From Choanephora cucurbitarum (taxonomy: Eukaryota > Mucoromycota > Mucoromycetes > Mucorales > Choanephoraceae), in NCBI GenBank assembly GCA_025331435.1, contig JAIWNI010000043.1, positions 124,001-188,000 on the forward strand: a stretch of 64,000 bases of DNA, written 5' to 3'. The position numbers were made by a program, and so were the translations under genes. Under the pieces are notes generated by a model. The model was not told where the DNA came from. It worked only from the letters and a program-made list of their open reading frames with translations, and ran no database searches. The first letter of the stretch is position 1, and the number at the start of each line of letters is the position of its first letter. This document shows, one piece after another, positions 1 through 12,604 of this stretch.

Positions 1-529
1 CATCTACAATCAGAAATAAGTACCATGTAACAAAAAAAAACGCGTTTTCTTTGTGGTTTACCTCCTTGAAAGCCCATTGCATAAGCAACGAGCATCGCGA
101 ATTGGCTTAGTTACAATTCGGAATCGCAATAAGTATACGTCTTTTCCACAGTTCTTTTATTTAACTGCAGTAAGCGACTACAGTGTGTAGTCAATAAAAG
201 ATAAAAGAGACAATCTATTTTAATCAAAAAAATGTTATCTTTTATCTTTGTGAGAAACGCGTCAGCACTTTATTCATAGACTGACGTCAGCACATTAACC
301 AACAAGGCTGCAGTCTTTTTGATGCAAATACCTTTAGATCTGTGAATCATATGATATTGTATTCCATCGAAAAGAATCTCTTTTAATTACCTTAATGGTC
401 AAGAAAAGTACGCAGTCATCTTGATCTTGATTTTGGCTTAGTTTTTTATGAAGTAAAAATGACTATTATGCAGCTATATAGGGATTGGGTAGCTGGAAGT
501 AGGGGAGGAGGATCAAGCAACAAAGAGGA

Positions 530-1440
530 TATTCTGATTGTTCTGTGTAACAAGCAATAGTTCTGTTAAGAGTATCAGCTACTATCTAAAACCTCTTGGG
601 AAATTAAAACCAGTTGTCAGTTCCAAAAGTTGTTGCTTCATTTGCCAGCTTTTGCTCAATGTTTTGGCGAGTACTCAAAAGGATGCTTGCGTGGTGAGGG
701 AATCTTCCAAAGACATGCTTCTAGAAAATTTTATTCTTTTTCAAGAACAGACGTACATCATTTTTGATTTGCCAAACTGTTCCTCATCATTACAGAGGCG
801 ATGGCTCTGTAGCCACAGTTACCGTTGTGTTGAGGGTTGAACTATTTGACTACCTGGTTACCGGCCAATCCCTTAGACAAAGAAGCGACACATTTGAATA
901 GAGAAATTGATTTAGTCACTATTTTAATTTTAAGCATGTTGCTTCGCCTTTTACTCCATGTTTCTTCTTGATTCTTCTTTGCCTCTATGTTTATCTTTGC
1001 TCTCTTCTTTAACTTTTTTTTTTGCTCAATTTACCTTCTCTAGTTCTTTCTCAGAACCAACCTTCTTTCTTGCTGTATTCTTTGGAAGCCCATTGATGCT
1101 TTTTGTAGTTGTGTTGGGAGAAAGCTTTAACCTGTCATTTGTCAGGATACTTCTTCGAATTTCGGCCAAACCGTGCGGTTGTTGGGCTTGTAGGTGGCAT
1201 GATCTGCAACACGTTTGTTCAGTCTTCTTCATTCTTCCCTTCTATGATTGTGCATAATGAAGACGGAACAACCTTGTCTTCGAGGTCTGTCTAGATATGT
1301 GATCAGTGCGCTTCAAGTTAGAGATAAATACTGGCACATTGATAAATATGTCGCGACAAGAACGTTGTTGAATGTTGCGCAAATCACTCAAGGTGATTCT
1401 GTTGTCACATTCCTTCTCAAGTAATGACAACAAAGAGTGT
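530..1440 (-). mobile_element. Decayed MULE-type transposase C-terminus with OTU-like domain
   Basis: Read on the minus strand, about 840 to 780 encodes NPQHNGNCGYRAIAS. This resembles the catalytic-cysteine segment (DGNC-[FY]RA) of OTU cysteine-protease domains found at the end of some FAR1/Mutator-like transposases. Upstream on the same strand (about 1433-1026) lie open pieces in shifted frames, including LLEKECDNRITLSDLRNIQQ, which fit the preceding transposase tail. Stops and frameshifts interrupt every frame, so this is a relic. The OTU motif is seen in the sequence. The MULE assignment rests on the usual domain order and is an inference. Confidence 0.45.
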
Positions 1441-2266
1441 ATGTATCACAAGTTCAGTTTATGAACGAGCCTTGATTGTAACTCGTTACGATATAAAAAG
1501 ACTTCAGTTCCAAACAATTAAATAATAACAACATGAGATTCAAGTTTAAGACTACTGTCTTCATGGTTGTTTAAAGATGACTTTTATGCGCAAAGGGCAT
1601 TCCTTTTTTTTTTCGGAATGATATTGCCTTATGCTCTTCTCTTTCTATATCAATCAATTGCTCATTTAAAAGTTAAATTCAGCTTTTTCCTCTTTGTTAG
1701 AAAGGAGTGGCTCATTGTCGCTGATGTCATTCTAGTCGAAAGAAGCTGCAGACCTGTTTGTAGCTAGTCTCTCTTGAGAGTTGTACAACAACAACTGTGA
1801 GTTCATGAGGATGTTAACTTTATTTTCTTGTTACCAACATTCACCTTCGGACGTCAAAAACATTGTAACTTTATTGGCTAGAATAGACTGATGCTAATCT
1901 AGGAACAGAGTGTTGGTACAGGATGTTGGTACGCAGAACTCTACTCAAGAAGATTAAACAATAGCAACTTTCCTCGCTTGTCTTCCAATGGTTTCAGGCA
2001 ATTCTTGCGAGACGATGAAAATGCACAAATGGTTTTTCCATCCAGTGTATGTATCTGCTAACGTTGGTGGCTTGGTTATTTGCCCAATCATGGCTCTCGA
2101 AAATTTTTAATGTCTAAAAATTATTTCAGACTGTACCCAACTAAAGTCAATGAGTCTGATAAAAATCAAATCCCTCCCTCTCTCTTTCGTGTCCATCACT
2201 TGTAAAGTAAATTTGTTGATTATCGATTATGTACAAATCACTGATATCCGTCATAGAATTTCAAAC
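1441..2266. other. Intergenic stretch upstream of RPL30
   Basis: No supported coding exon is visible. Short open frames here have no recognisable motif. The last ~70 bases contain a possible 5'-UTR intron (a GTAAAG donor near 2203 and an ATAG acceptor near 2257), a common arrangement for ribosomal-protein genes, but this cannot be proved without transcript data. Confidence 0.3.
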
Positions 2267-2593
2267 ATGGCCCCTGCTACCAAGTCCAAGAAGAACGCTG
2301 AATCCATCAACTCTCGTCTTCAACTTGTCACCAAGTCCGGCAAGTACACTCTTGGTTACAAGACCACCTTGAAGACCATCCGTCAAGGTAAGGCCAAGTT
2401 GGTTATCATTGCCGGTAACTGTCCTCCTCTCCGCAAGTCTGAAATCGAATACTACGCTATGTTGTCCAAGACTGGTGTCCACCACTACAACGGTAACAAC
2501 ATTGACCTCGGTACTGCCTGTGGTAAGCTCTTCCGTACCAGTGTTCTCTCTATCACTGATGCTGGTGACTCTGATATCTTGACTGCTCAATAA
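2267..2593 (+). CDS. RPL30: 60S ribosomal protein L30 (eL30)
   Basis: A single coding exon of 108 codons gives a protein beginning [18 protein letters not shown] and ending [11 protein letters not shown]. This matches eukaryotic eL30 in length and in hallmark segments such as [30 protein letters not shown] and [16 protein letters not shown]. eL30 is a component of the large ribosomal subunit and belongs to the L7Ae/L30e RNA-binding fold. An open frame extends upstream of the chosen ATG, but the family start and the context (AAACATGG) support 2267. Codon use is strongly biased to C-ending codons, as expected for a highly expressed gene. An AATAAA-like signal follows at about 2616. Confidence 0.97.
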   Translation: MAPATKSKKNAESINSRLQLVTKSGKYTLGYKTTLKTIRQGKAKLVIIAGNCPPLRKSEIEYYAMLSKTGVHHYNGNNIDLGTACGKLFRTSVLSITDAGDSDILTAQ

Positions 2594-2818
2594 GCTATCT
2601 TTTGTGTATCTCACAAATAAAAAGATTGTTTGAATCAACAATAAGCTCATCATCTTTGTGTATGTATGCATGTATGGAACAATCACTTCTTGAGTCAACT
2701 ATAGTCATCAATGCAACCAACGATTTGAAAGAGTTCTGTCCTTGTTAGAGGCACACATCGTTTTTCTTTTGAGGGTTATAAGCATGTTTAAAACAAAAGA
2801 GTCATGATTCAATGAGAT

Positions 2819-5800
2819 TTATACAAGGAGTTTATTTACAAATTTATAATTAGGATTTCTTTCTAATAGATCAAGAATCGCTTTTTGTGTATCGTCATTT
2901 AGCTGACTGAGAATATCATTCCATCGCTTTTCCTCTAGAAGATGATGAAATCCACTGACAATCTAATAACAAAGAAGAAGAATTAGGAAGGAGTTCAAAC
3001 ACTCATGCTGATTGCTTTACCTCAGAAAACGCATTGATTAGTTCATGAGAGGGATCTTGAACAGAAGCCATGGCTGTCCATAACAAACAAAGTTCCTTTA
3101 AACGAGTATTAGATCAAGTTGTGCAAAAGAGTGACATCACTTACATCCTGTACATCCAGTGGGTTAAACTTGATCATGGCACACAGACCTTGAAAAGACG
3201 TATCCTTCTCCTCACCATCTCGGACCGACATGGACTTCTTTAGCCAAGGTCTGACAAACATTTTCATATGGCTAGCTACATATTGAGGAGAGGCAAGACC
3301 CAGCCTGCCCAAGGCTACCATCGCATTCTCCTTAACAGACGCAGGTGACTGGGGATGAGTCAAGAAAGGAATACAGACCTTCAGAAGACCAAATACATAA
3401 GGATGAGCATCATTACCCCAACGCATCACCATTTCCCCAAGAGCCCATAAGGCATTGTTATAGACAGAGATAGACAGCATGCAGTCTTGATGGTGCAGAA
3501 GGATATCCATGATTTCAACAATTAGATCATGTAAACATGGTACAAGCACATCAAAACTGGCTACAGCAATATCACCTATTAATGCACATGTTGCCTGGAG
3601 TACTTCAGATACAGGATCCTTTTTTTTAAGGTTTTAGTGATGCAACAACATGAAAACAATGTGATTAATTTAAGTGTGACTCACATGAATACACTGTCTT
3701 AACAAGACCAGTAAAGGAGAATTTGCTTCTGTAATCAGCGGTTCTATTTTAGGACCTAGTCCACGTACGATGCCTGACACTAAACCCAGTGCAGCAATAA
3801 GGAATTCAACATTAGGTGGCATCATTTCATCTGGATACTGGTCTGCCAAAACTTGTTCTTGAAGTGTAGATGAAATTAACTTTGTACATCTTGAAAGAAC
3901 AGGATCAACGTACTGAATAAAGCCAGGACCAAGTGCAGTGGTGATATTGGATAGACACTAAAATGATGGTTACTACTGTGTTCTTGTGACAATTTTTTTT
4001 TAGTTTACCTCAAGTAATGGAAATAGATCTGTATCTTTGTCAGACAAAGTATTCCATTTCTTAATTAGAGGTGGCATCAATAGACAGATATTTTCAGGTC
4101 GATTGAGTTCAGTGCCCACTGCAATAGCAAATGTGCCTAATGCATCATAAAGTATTGAGCGATTCTTGCGTCCATAGAGATCAGAGGCTTGATTGAGATA
4201 GAATAGGATTGGTTGAATATAGCGTATCAGCCTGAAGGAAGCATGTTCTTCTAGAACAATAAATGCAGTACAGGCTGCTTCTTGTACTCTTCTGTTTGTG
4301 TCCAATAATCGAGAGAGTAACGCAGAAAGCACGGGTTCGAAGAACAGTTGACGACCTTGTTCGCCTTCATCATACTTGTTCACTAGCCAATGAGAAAAAC
4401 GACTGATTGCCCAACAAGAGATAGAACGTATTAAAGACTAAAAAAAGAAAATTTTAAGTTTTGTCATAGTGAAGATGATACCAAAGCACAAACCTTACTG
4501 TCTTGCATTGAATGTAACAGAAAAGGTATCAGCTTATCCAAATATTGGCTTAAAATGTGTATACCCCCTATATTTCTTTATTTGATAAGTAAAAAAGAGA
4601 GAAGAAAAAAGAAGAAAAACTTGTTTATACAACATGTATATGTTTCTATTATAAATGTATTTACCTTCTGCTGTTGCACCTATCGCTAAAATACCACTTT
4701 CACGTATAAGCCATTCTGGGTGTACCAAGACATGCTTCAGAAGATGATCAAGTACACACGCCACAAAGTCATCTTGAAAAGTAACTGATAAAGCATCTAA
4801 TGCAGCTGCACTACATTTTCGTAATGAATCTTGAGAATAAAAGTCATCATCATCAAAATCGTCTTGTTGAGAAAAGGAAGATTCACTTTGGTTGCCTACA
4901 GAAGTCGTGTCTGAATCTTCTTCAGGATCACTTAATTCTTGACGTAGAGGCGGTGGAGCATGCTTTGATGGACACGCTTGAAATGAATAGTGTGGCATAC
5001 TCTCTTCGTCCTGTAGTTCAAACAGTTCAAGATCAGAATAGACCATCAGGCGAAGAAGACCCTGGGCTATCTCTGGTAAGCGATGGGTGGGCGAGTGTTG
5101 GTAATGGCTACTCTGAGCATACAGGGTCCAGAAATCGCAAGCACCTAATGCGATTTCTCTATCATTGTCTGACAGAGCACTGATCATGTATTGTATTGTG
5201 TCATCAAAATAAGGTTCGAGTTTTTCTGGAAAGACCTCGAGCAGATGTGTCAGGATTCGCCCAAACTCATGTAAGACACGGGGATGCGTATCCGCAACAG
5301 ATTGGTAGAGATTCGCTAAAATAAGATCTAACTGTTGGACAAAGGACACAGGCTTGAGTGATACAAATTGGCTTGTTGCATTCAAGGCTTGAATGCGAAA
5401 GCGAACATCGGGACTAGAGTAAAATCGGGTTAATTTGTGTAGTAGTGTAGCCAGAGGTCGAACTCCGTCTATTTCTTGATCAAGTTCTGGTGCAAGGTCT
5501 TCACAGATCATATAAATGGTATCAAATGCTATCTATTGTTACAGAGGTTCATTAGTCATCTTGTTCTTTTTTCTAGATATAAGTAATGTTGTCTACCTCG
5601 ACTATTCGTTGATTTGGGTCATCTAATTTCTCGATCAAGAGTGGTATGATTTCAGGCCAGTTGATCATCTGTCCTCTCTGTAGGATGATAGATATTAAAC
5701 TTGAAATGGTCTTGCCAACCATGTCTGAGTCAGGGTGATTAAGTACATCGATGCAACACTGTTTGACATAATCGAGTACTGTAGAGGGTATCATATGGAA

Positions 5801-6098
5801 ATTGTTTCTAAGGTTATTTTTCAGTTGTGAGCCAGCAGTTTTGCAGAGATGAAGGCTTTCTGGAGTTAATTTTGTGACTATATAGACTAAATAGGCATTG
5901 TAGTCTGGGTATTGGTTGAAAAGGTATAATCGCTATGATGAATTTAAAACAATATAAGTCAAATCTCTGATGAAATGGCTAATCAAGATAGATCTTTACT
6001 TGATTCACGAGTGCTTGATCTCGATAATTAGGATCTGAGGCATCATTCAGTATCAGCATAAGCTCTCTTAATCCTTGGGGTTGTGGTTGCCATTCCAT
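2819..6098 (-). CDS. TNPO1: Transportin-1 / Kap104-type importin beta
   Basis: Nine exons can be joined in phase (6098-6000, 5932-5597, 5532-4665, 4567-4494, 4437-4009, 3957-3685, 3618-3145, 3095-3021, 2962-2819), giving 923 codons. The vertebrate protein is about 900 residues. The start MEWQPQPQGLRELMLIL matches the transportin N-terminus. HEAT repeats follow throughout, and an acidic loop rich in D and E (near 4830-4930 of the DNA) corresponds to the cargo-release loop of HEAT repeat 8. Known role of the family: imports PY-NLS cargoes such as hnRNPs into the nucleus and releases them on RanGTP. The second exon keeps the typical YPDYNAYLVYIVTKL segment. All splice sites are GT-AG, including one GTTTGT donor. 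No disruption was seen. Confidence 0.95.
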
Positions 6099-7088
6099 TG
6101 TTTTTATCAAAAATGTAAAAGTGAAAGAAATAAGAAGAAAGAAAGCTTAATAAGCTGTAAATGACAAAATGCAAGAAAAAAAAAAAGAAGAAGGAAAAGA
6201 AGAAAAGAGAAAGAAGGCTGTAAATTGAACGAGTTTTATACTTGATGAAAATCGGAGTTCATAACTAAAAAAGAACAATTACAAGCATTGATAGAACAAC
6301 CTTCAGCCTGATAAACTGTTCTTTTTTCTCTCTCACTCCCATCGTAAAGCCGAGGATCTACTGAGAAACTGGTTCATTTATTTAAGCTTTATACTCTAAA
6401 ATTATGAAATATATACCATAATAGGCTGTTTTGTGTTTCAATTATGGGGGTGTAGTCTATGTATGTATGTGTGTGTGTGTGTGTACTTTATAAATGCTAT
6501 TATAAAGTATGGTTTTCACGATGTTGCTGGATTTTAAAAGTATTATTGCAAGTTTTTTTCTTCTAGGTTTTTGTTATCATATGATGATTGGCCTATCACA
6601 AGGTAAATAGTACTTATTATATGCAAAAAAAAAGAAGGCTACAGAACAAAAGCTTAAATTGATTGTGGCACTTGAGGGGGTTCCCTTTTAAGTTAAAATA
6701 TCGAACTCTCTTTTAGACTTGCGTTACTCTTTTCACTTTCAGTACATAAGTTAGATAACACTTGTTTTGGGAGAATGAGAAAGCAATTTGAAGATTGATA
6801 TGCAAATGGCAATAAAAAGCTATTTGAGAAGAGAGAACATAGATTAATGGTTCTTCCAGTTTTCTCTCACTCTTTTTTTTTCTATTTCTATATATGTTCA
6901 CACCTATTTGTGGCACATCTATACGTTTTTCTCTCTCTTTTCCCCTTAAAACCCCATTTTCATTGTCTTTTGAGTCTTTTTAATACGTAAATAAGTAGTA
7001 AGAAGATGATACCTATAACAGTAGAGATGCTTCCCTTTCGCTCCTTCTGGCTATTTCTCAAGTATATCTTGATTCTCTCTGTTTCTAG
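6099..7088. other. Intergenic region with TG repeat
   Basis: No supported gene. It holds purine-rich runs just upstream of the transportin start (about 6120-6220) and a short (TG)n microsatellite near 6465-6484. The minus strand of 6713-6916 is open but has no recognisable features. Confidence 0.4.
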
Positions 7089-7495
7089 AATATCATACGA
7101 GTCATTCATTAGGAGATAAGGAGTCAGAAGGGACACACTGTAGGCCTTGGGATCTTGCGTATCAGATCGACTCTCCTTTCTTGGTATCATCTGTGTAAGC
7201 TTAAATTTTTACCTTTTTTAGAGAATGAGAGGAAAACTATTTGGGCTCATTGGTTTTTCTTAAAGCATAAATCGTTCCTAATTGCGATTTTTATATATAG
7301 GAGAAATATAGAAAAAAAAAGTTTCCGCCACTTACTTTTTACCATTTCAATAGGCTTGACTGGAACTACTATGCATCAGGGCCAAATGTTCGTCTCTTTC
7401 TTGTTTGTCTTCTACTTGGAACAGCTTGTGTAATGTGTATACTTGCTGATTTAACAATTGAGCAACTCATAGACAGAAAGGCTAAAAGAGAATGA
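7089..7495 (+). CDS. Partial unknown membrane protein (two candidate exons)
   Basis: Two segments join in phase: 7089-7183, with a strong pyrimidine-rich TTTCTAG acceptor before it, and 7301-7495, preceded by TATATAG. The second ends in TGA at 7493-7495 and encodes a chain containing FYHFNRLDWNYYASGPNVRL followed by a hydrophobic segment (FLVCLLLGTACVMCILADL) and a basic end (DRKAKRE). This looks like one transmembrane helix near the C-terminus. No start codon or first exon could be fixed and I do not recognise the family. An opposing ORF on the minus strand covers part of the same DNA, so the strand assignment is uncertain. Confidence 0.35.
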
Positions 7496-9815
7496 AGCTA
7501 TCACATTAGAAAATTAGATGCCACACTGAATTATCGAAGCTTAAAGGCACATGGTTCAAAGAGCTAATACCACGATTTTTGTCAGAAAAACAAAAGAGAC
7601 AAAGATAATTTCAGTGATAGCAAAGGTTTTTTTTTAAAACAAAAGAAACTGTCATTAAAGTTGTCTTCCAATTGTTCAAAAAGGATTTCCAAAATAGCCA
7701 GGAACCTTAGTTAGCTAGTAAATGGTCGCTTGTTATATTCATATTGAATGGTACTCCAAAATGAAACAACAATGCATCTGATTAAATTGGATATTTCATT
7801 TCTTCTTGCAATCAGAGGCACGTATATATAGCTTAACATAGTAGCTACATATCGTCTTGTACATAAAGTAATTTACCAGAAAGTTGTTTGCTATATTACA
7901 ACAGCGATCATTGAATACTAACTTGTATGAAAGAGCTATAAATTAGTAGCGCAGCATTGCTGTATTGATACTCATAACAAGATAAACAGTAAGCATCATG
8001 ACACAGATTTTCAGTATGGCTTTTATGGCACACTAGCTGACAAAGGAAGATATCAATAGTTTTGTTGTTATTACAGTGTAATGGAGCGCAAAGTCTATTG
8101 AGAAATCGGTGTGCTATATACCTCTTCTTGTTTCCAAGGATAGTCTCGATGAAATCACCCTTCATACCACATATTTGCAAATTGAAGAAATAGGAATGCA
8201 CTTTGTGTCGATAAATATTAATTTTTTTATGTTGTTTTTGAACAACATTTTACTCAATAATAAACACTGATGCTGTTTTACATCCTAATCCAAAGGTATT
8301 AAAAAGGTAAACTGGCAAGCTCAATTCTCTCACTACCCCGGGACACATGTTTTTTTCTTACCATAACGAAGGTTCAAAATACACTTTGAGCTTCTCATCG
8401 GATGAGTTGGCCTGTGGCAGCACAAGCATCCTGCAAAACGCAGCGTACAAGAGCGAAGCGGAGGTGCTGATTTTATTACCGCAATGGAGGTTTGGTTTTG
8501 TAAAAGGCTTGTTCATCTGATAATTCTTGTCGATCGAAAATAGCTTAAGGCAAGCGGAATATATATTAATTCAAAACCTCTTATTTATTTTTTTACGCCA
8601 TTTGTACAACCAATGTCAAGGAACTCATCGGCAATAGAAAGAAGAAAAAAAAAAGCGACTTGAACCAAAGAAATAGACATTCAAAAAGGGCCTCGTTCAG
8701 TACAACATCTGCTTGGAAGTAAAGAGGTATTTATCGAAACACGTCTTCCTTTTTCGTTTTCTTTTACAGAGAGCAACACGAATAGTCTATGTCATAAGCA
8801 ATCATTCTCATGTTTTTTTTTGCTGGATTAGAGGTAGCACAAATTCAATTAAAAAATGTGAAAGCACTGTCCTTTTTTTTTTCTTCTTCAAATGATAAGT
8901 GTCGCACGATCATAAATAAAAAATAATCGATCTTCTTTTTAAGAAAAAAAAAAGATGTGTTGTACTGAAATTTATGCTAATTTTTTTTTAATCATCATCT
9001 CAGAATTTAAGTTGTTTATTTCCTTCAATTTGAGGTTACAATTCTTTATTGTAGATCGCATTTAAATCGATTTTCGCTTAATAGTAAATAACCCGAATTT
9101 GAGAATGGCATATTTAGGATGCTAAACATTTATTTCTAATCTATTTTCTTTGTTTAAACACGTCTTTGAATATGCTATAATTATAGAAGGAAATGACAAA
9201 CGCGATAGGCTTTCGCGTCCTATTCAGAAACAAAGAATGGTTACGTTTGATGATATATGACGTTTATCAGCGCGTCTTACATGGATCACTTTTCTATAAA
9301 TCCATATTAGGCAACTAATTCTTTCAATTTTGAACTCTCTTTTTTTTTTCTGGGTATCCTGTACTTGAGAGAGCAACACAAGCAATTACGATGACTTTTG
9401 AATCTTAATATTACGATCCCCTTCTTTGTTGGTTCTCACTGTTTATAGAGCACGTGTTTTATTTTCTCTTGACGTATCTCGGGCTTCTGCTAGTTTTATC
9501 GATATAGATTGCCCTCCATTTCTGACAGATGGGCAAATCCGATCGTCTTTCTCACTCAAAAAAAATAAAGGTCAGGTGTACTATGGCAGAACAAATCCTG
9601 TTATAAACTCAACCTTGATTACGTTTATAAAAATCATCCAAAGCGCAGTGAAGGGGGCTAATTTGATCAATGGCTTGGGTATACTGCGCCTTGTAAACAT
9701 GATTAGCCCTAGTTGGAAATCAACTTGTTGTGTCTAAGGGCAGGCTGTATCTATTGGAATGTACACAAAGTAGTAGATGCGATGACCTGTATAACCTATA
9801 CCATATGACTTCCTA
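7496..9815. other. Gene-poor intergenic region
   Basis: AT-rich, with many homopolymer runs. The minus strand 7908-8201 is open and cysteine-rich (segment NRLCAPLHCNNNKTIDIFLC), but no family is recognised. A diverged dispersed repeat copy lies near 8385-8490 and is listed separately. The plus strand 9426-9737 is open without recognisable domains. Nothing else could be supported. Confidence 0.4.
8385..8500 (+). repeat. Dispersed repeat, copy 1
   Basis: The stretch containing GCTTCTCATCGGATGAGTTG and GCAGCACAAGCATCCTGC resembles 16945-17060 (CCTTCTCATCAGATTAGTTT, then GACGACACAAACATCTTAC) in the same order. Both end near ACCGCAATG(A/G)AG. The two copies are clearly diverged, so this is an old repeat. 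A looser match to part of it (CTTGCAGCAACTCATC, TTTTGCAAAGCGCACTGAG) lies near 45560-45610. Confidence 0.5.
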
Positions 9816-10572
9816 CAGTAGTCATTCGACTTGAGAGAGCAGTTGGCTCAAGCTTTCAAGCGTCAATGAAGCTAAGAGTATGCTGAGTACAGTAGTCGCT
9901 CAATTTAGAAGTATGCCTATTATAAGTGTAACCATCCTTTCACTTGAAAACCGCATTAAGCGCTGAAATTTCATTCGATGTAAGGGTCAATAGAAGAGTA
10001 TGTTTTTCAAGAATATAAACACTTTGAACTAAAGCAACCGTTTCATAAGAGTAGCTATGTGTCAAGAAGATGGACATTCTTGAATAAACGCTGATAGAAA
10101 TCTAGGGAGAAGCAAACACTATTAGCATTCCCATTTCGCATATCCGGGTGCGCTGTTGTTGTCTTTGTAGCTCTATTTTTGCTTCCGGATATGCGAAATG
10201 GGAATGCTAATAGTGTTTGCTTCTCCTCAAGCTTCTATTAATGAAAGCGATCAATGTATCAGTATCAACAAAGAAGAAAGCTCAAGACATAATATGAAGC
10301 ATGCTGCTCTAATCGCTTTATTTGACAGTATGCTCAATATGAGAGTGTATTTCTCAAGCATATGAATATTCTTAAATAAAGTGATTACTGTATATTGTCC
10401 AGAACAAAAGGAAAAAAGAAACACCTGTTAATACTAAGCAAGGTCTAATCTAGCTTTCTCCCTAAACATTATCCTTCGCTTTCCTAACCTACTATCAGTT
10501 CACAGACTGCACAAAACTTTGTACAATTCAAATGCCATTCATAAAGCCTACTCTTAAACCAAACGACTACTG
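9816..10572. mobile_element. Relic of a TA-targeting DNA transposon (TIR-like ends)
   Basis: Two CAGTAGTC motifs, at 9816 and 9890, are each preceded by TA. An inverted GACTACTG ends at 10572. The inner sequences are related: read inward, the right end gives CAGTAGTCGTTTGGTTTAAG, comparable with CAGTAGTCGCTCAATTTAGA at 9890. A similar end occurs at 47620 (CAGTAGTCTCCCGATTTAAC). This suggests terminal inverted repeats of a Tc1/mariner/pogo-like family. No transposase ORF remains inside. The right flank is CA rather than TA, so the boundaries are provisional. Confidence 0.35.
10106..10226. repeat. Perfect 42-bp inverted repeat with 37-nt loop
   Basis: The left arm 10106-10147 begins GGAGAAGCAAACACTATTAG and ends CATATCCGG. 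The right arm 10185-10226 is its exact reverse complement. The 37-nt spacer is not symmetrical. Transcription from either side would give a 42-bp perfect stem. It lies inside the TIR-like relic described above. It could be a MITE-like palindrome, a fold-back insertion or a small-RNA precursor. The sequence does not distinguish these. Confidence 0.85.
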
Positions 10573-11190
10573 CATCTTCTTTCACTAAATGTTTCGCCTC
10601 CTTTTTTTCGGTAAGTTTATATTGAGATGTCCAAAGGCCTTATTTTCATTCTTCACCAAAAAAAAAAAAGACACGTTATGTTTAATGACTCAATAAACAG
10701 AGTAGTAATTTGGCTCATGTATTTTTGGCTGCATATGTTATCATCATCATTTTAAAATGATGACATCGCTTTGTTTGTATTTCTTTAACAAACAAGGCTA
10801 TCTAGAGTCCATCTGAAATCACAATAACATGAAACATCAACTCCCTCACTTACTGTCATTGAAAAGGTAACACAGAATAATTTTTTTTTAAATTAAAGCG
10901 AACGGGACACAGTTTGAGGTTTCAATGCTAACGAATAGGAATACCAAATTAGGCATTTTATTGTCATTGTGTTTCATCATTTTGGAGGGAAAAGGCTTCA
11001 AGGTGTTTGTTTTTTTTTTATTTTATTTTATTTTATTTAATGCATGATGAAGAAAATGTGGGTATGTGTCATGAAGAAGGTAAAATACATGAGTGTATAA
11101 GGAAAGATATAATTTTTTGTCAGGTAATGTGTATGTAGGTATGTAGGATGCTATAGACTGTATGTACAAAATGAGAGTATAAATAAAACC
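10573..11190. other. Intergenic region downstream of the FYVE gene
   Basis: No supported gene. It contains an (ATTTT)n-like tract near 11015-11040 and other low-complexity AT sequence. Confidence 0.4.
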
Positions 11191-12604
11191 TTAGAAAGGC
11201 AAGAGAGAGTCACCCACTAAACCATAGAAACATTGGTCACATACACGCGAGAAAACAGGTTTATCAGCAGCAGAAGTAGGCGTAAATAAGGGCAATCGGT
11301 TACCACTATGAGTGCTACAGTAAATATGACCACAACTAAAAAAATATCAGTCATTGCATTTAAGTTTGGCGTCTGTTGTATTTACCTTCTACAGTGATGT
11401 TTACGTTGGAATACACCGAAACGAGTTGAACATGAAGCATGTTGGCATTGGCTTACTTCACCATCAGGTTGCCATTGATCAGAAGGCTTCAAAACGAACT
11501 TTTCTTTACGATCTTGATGAGTCAAGTTGAGAGTATAACGATAGGCATGCAAGTCTTGATTTGAATACTAAACGATAATGAGTGAGTGACAACAAAATAA
11601 AATAAAATAAGCTTTCTTACCTTTTCAGGAATCAATGATGTCTCAGTGGTTGTACAGATACCTTCAACAGAGAAGATTGTATTCAATTCATTCTTATCGG
11701 CAGTCTGTCTGACAACAATTCGAGTGGTAGCTGGTTTAGGGGTGATGAGTGACTGGAACATGTTTGAAACAAAACTGTCTTTCTCCTTGAGCGCCTCTTC
11801 CCCTTTATCGGATTGGCAGGAGGCTTTTTCCTGATTGGGCTCTGAGCACAAAGCCTCAAGTTTGCTTAACAATTCCTGTTGCTGCACAATGAGGGCTTTG
11901 CATTCTTGAATCTTGTTTGAGTGAACAGAAGATCGTCTTCTGGGTTGACATGATTCTGAGATAGAAGAAGCAGATGATGCAGATGATGAAGAATCATAGA
12001 GAGTAGCATCCGACAAGAGTAATTCACAAGAAAGATCTTGAATTTGGTGTGTGTAGGTAGTGATGGTCGATGTCAGATCCTGAAGGATGATTTCCTTAGT
12101 GGATAGGCCAGTAGGGTGTTTGACTGTATCATCAGCCAAGGTAATGACAGAAGAAGCTGAAGAATGAGTGGGTTGGTGTTGTTCTTCATGTTCTTTTGTT
12201 GGGTTGATTTGATGACAGGCAGCACATTTCCTTAAGGCTTCCTCTCTTTTGGCTTTCATTGAATCGTCCAATCGGAATTTAGCCGTGGTTGATTTATGGG
12301 GTTCTTCTGATCTTAGATTGCCAATCGACATGGTACGTTGACGGGATGGTAATGTCTTTGGCTTGACTTGCTTAGGATTGATGTTGGCCATGCTGTGTCT
12401 TCTCTTGAGGCCTGTGTCTGGTTCAACACGGACCTTTTTCTGTTTGACAATCTGAGTCATGTCATTGGTGCGAACATCTTTTGAAAGGCTTGAGATAGTG
12501 CCTCTTCGGACAGAGGCTCTACGTTGATGAATGTTGTTACAAGCATATAAGCTTGCAGTAGGTGAAGTCATCAGAAGAGATGGTGGAACAGCCAATTCAG
12601 TCAT
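11191..12604 (-). CDS. FYVE-type zinc-finger protein
   Basis: Three exons (12604-11621, 11567-11386, 11335-11191) join in phase to 436 codons. About the first 330 residues are low-complexity and Ser/Thr/Gln-rich, with a CAAC pair near residue 130 and a predicted helical segment near 250. The C-terminus carries WQPDGEVSQCQ, then FQRKHHCRSCGHIYCSTHSG and later VCDQC. These are the R(K/R)HHCRxCG core and paired zinc ligands of FYVE domains, here with a C-x2-H pair as in some fungal FYVE proteins. FYVE domains bind phosphatidylinositol 3-phosphate on endosomes or vacuoles. The exact orthologue (Pib2-like or another fungal FYVE protein) is not settled. Confidence 0.85.

Noticed and set aside
6960..7190. 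76-codon minus-strand ORF ending in a hydrophobic segment (IGIIFLLLIYVLKRLKRQ), like a tail-anchored protein
   Set aside because: It overlaps the plus-strand candidate exon at 7089-7183, which has a better acceptor and joins in phase to 7301-7495. No family was recognised for the minus ORF, so only the plus-strand reading was listed, at low confidence.
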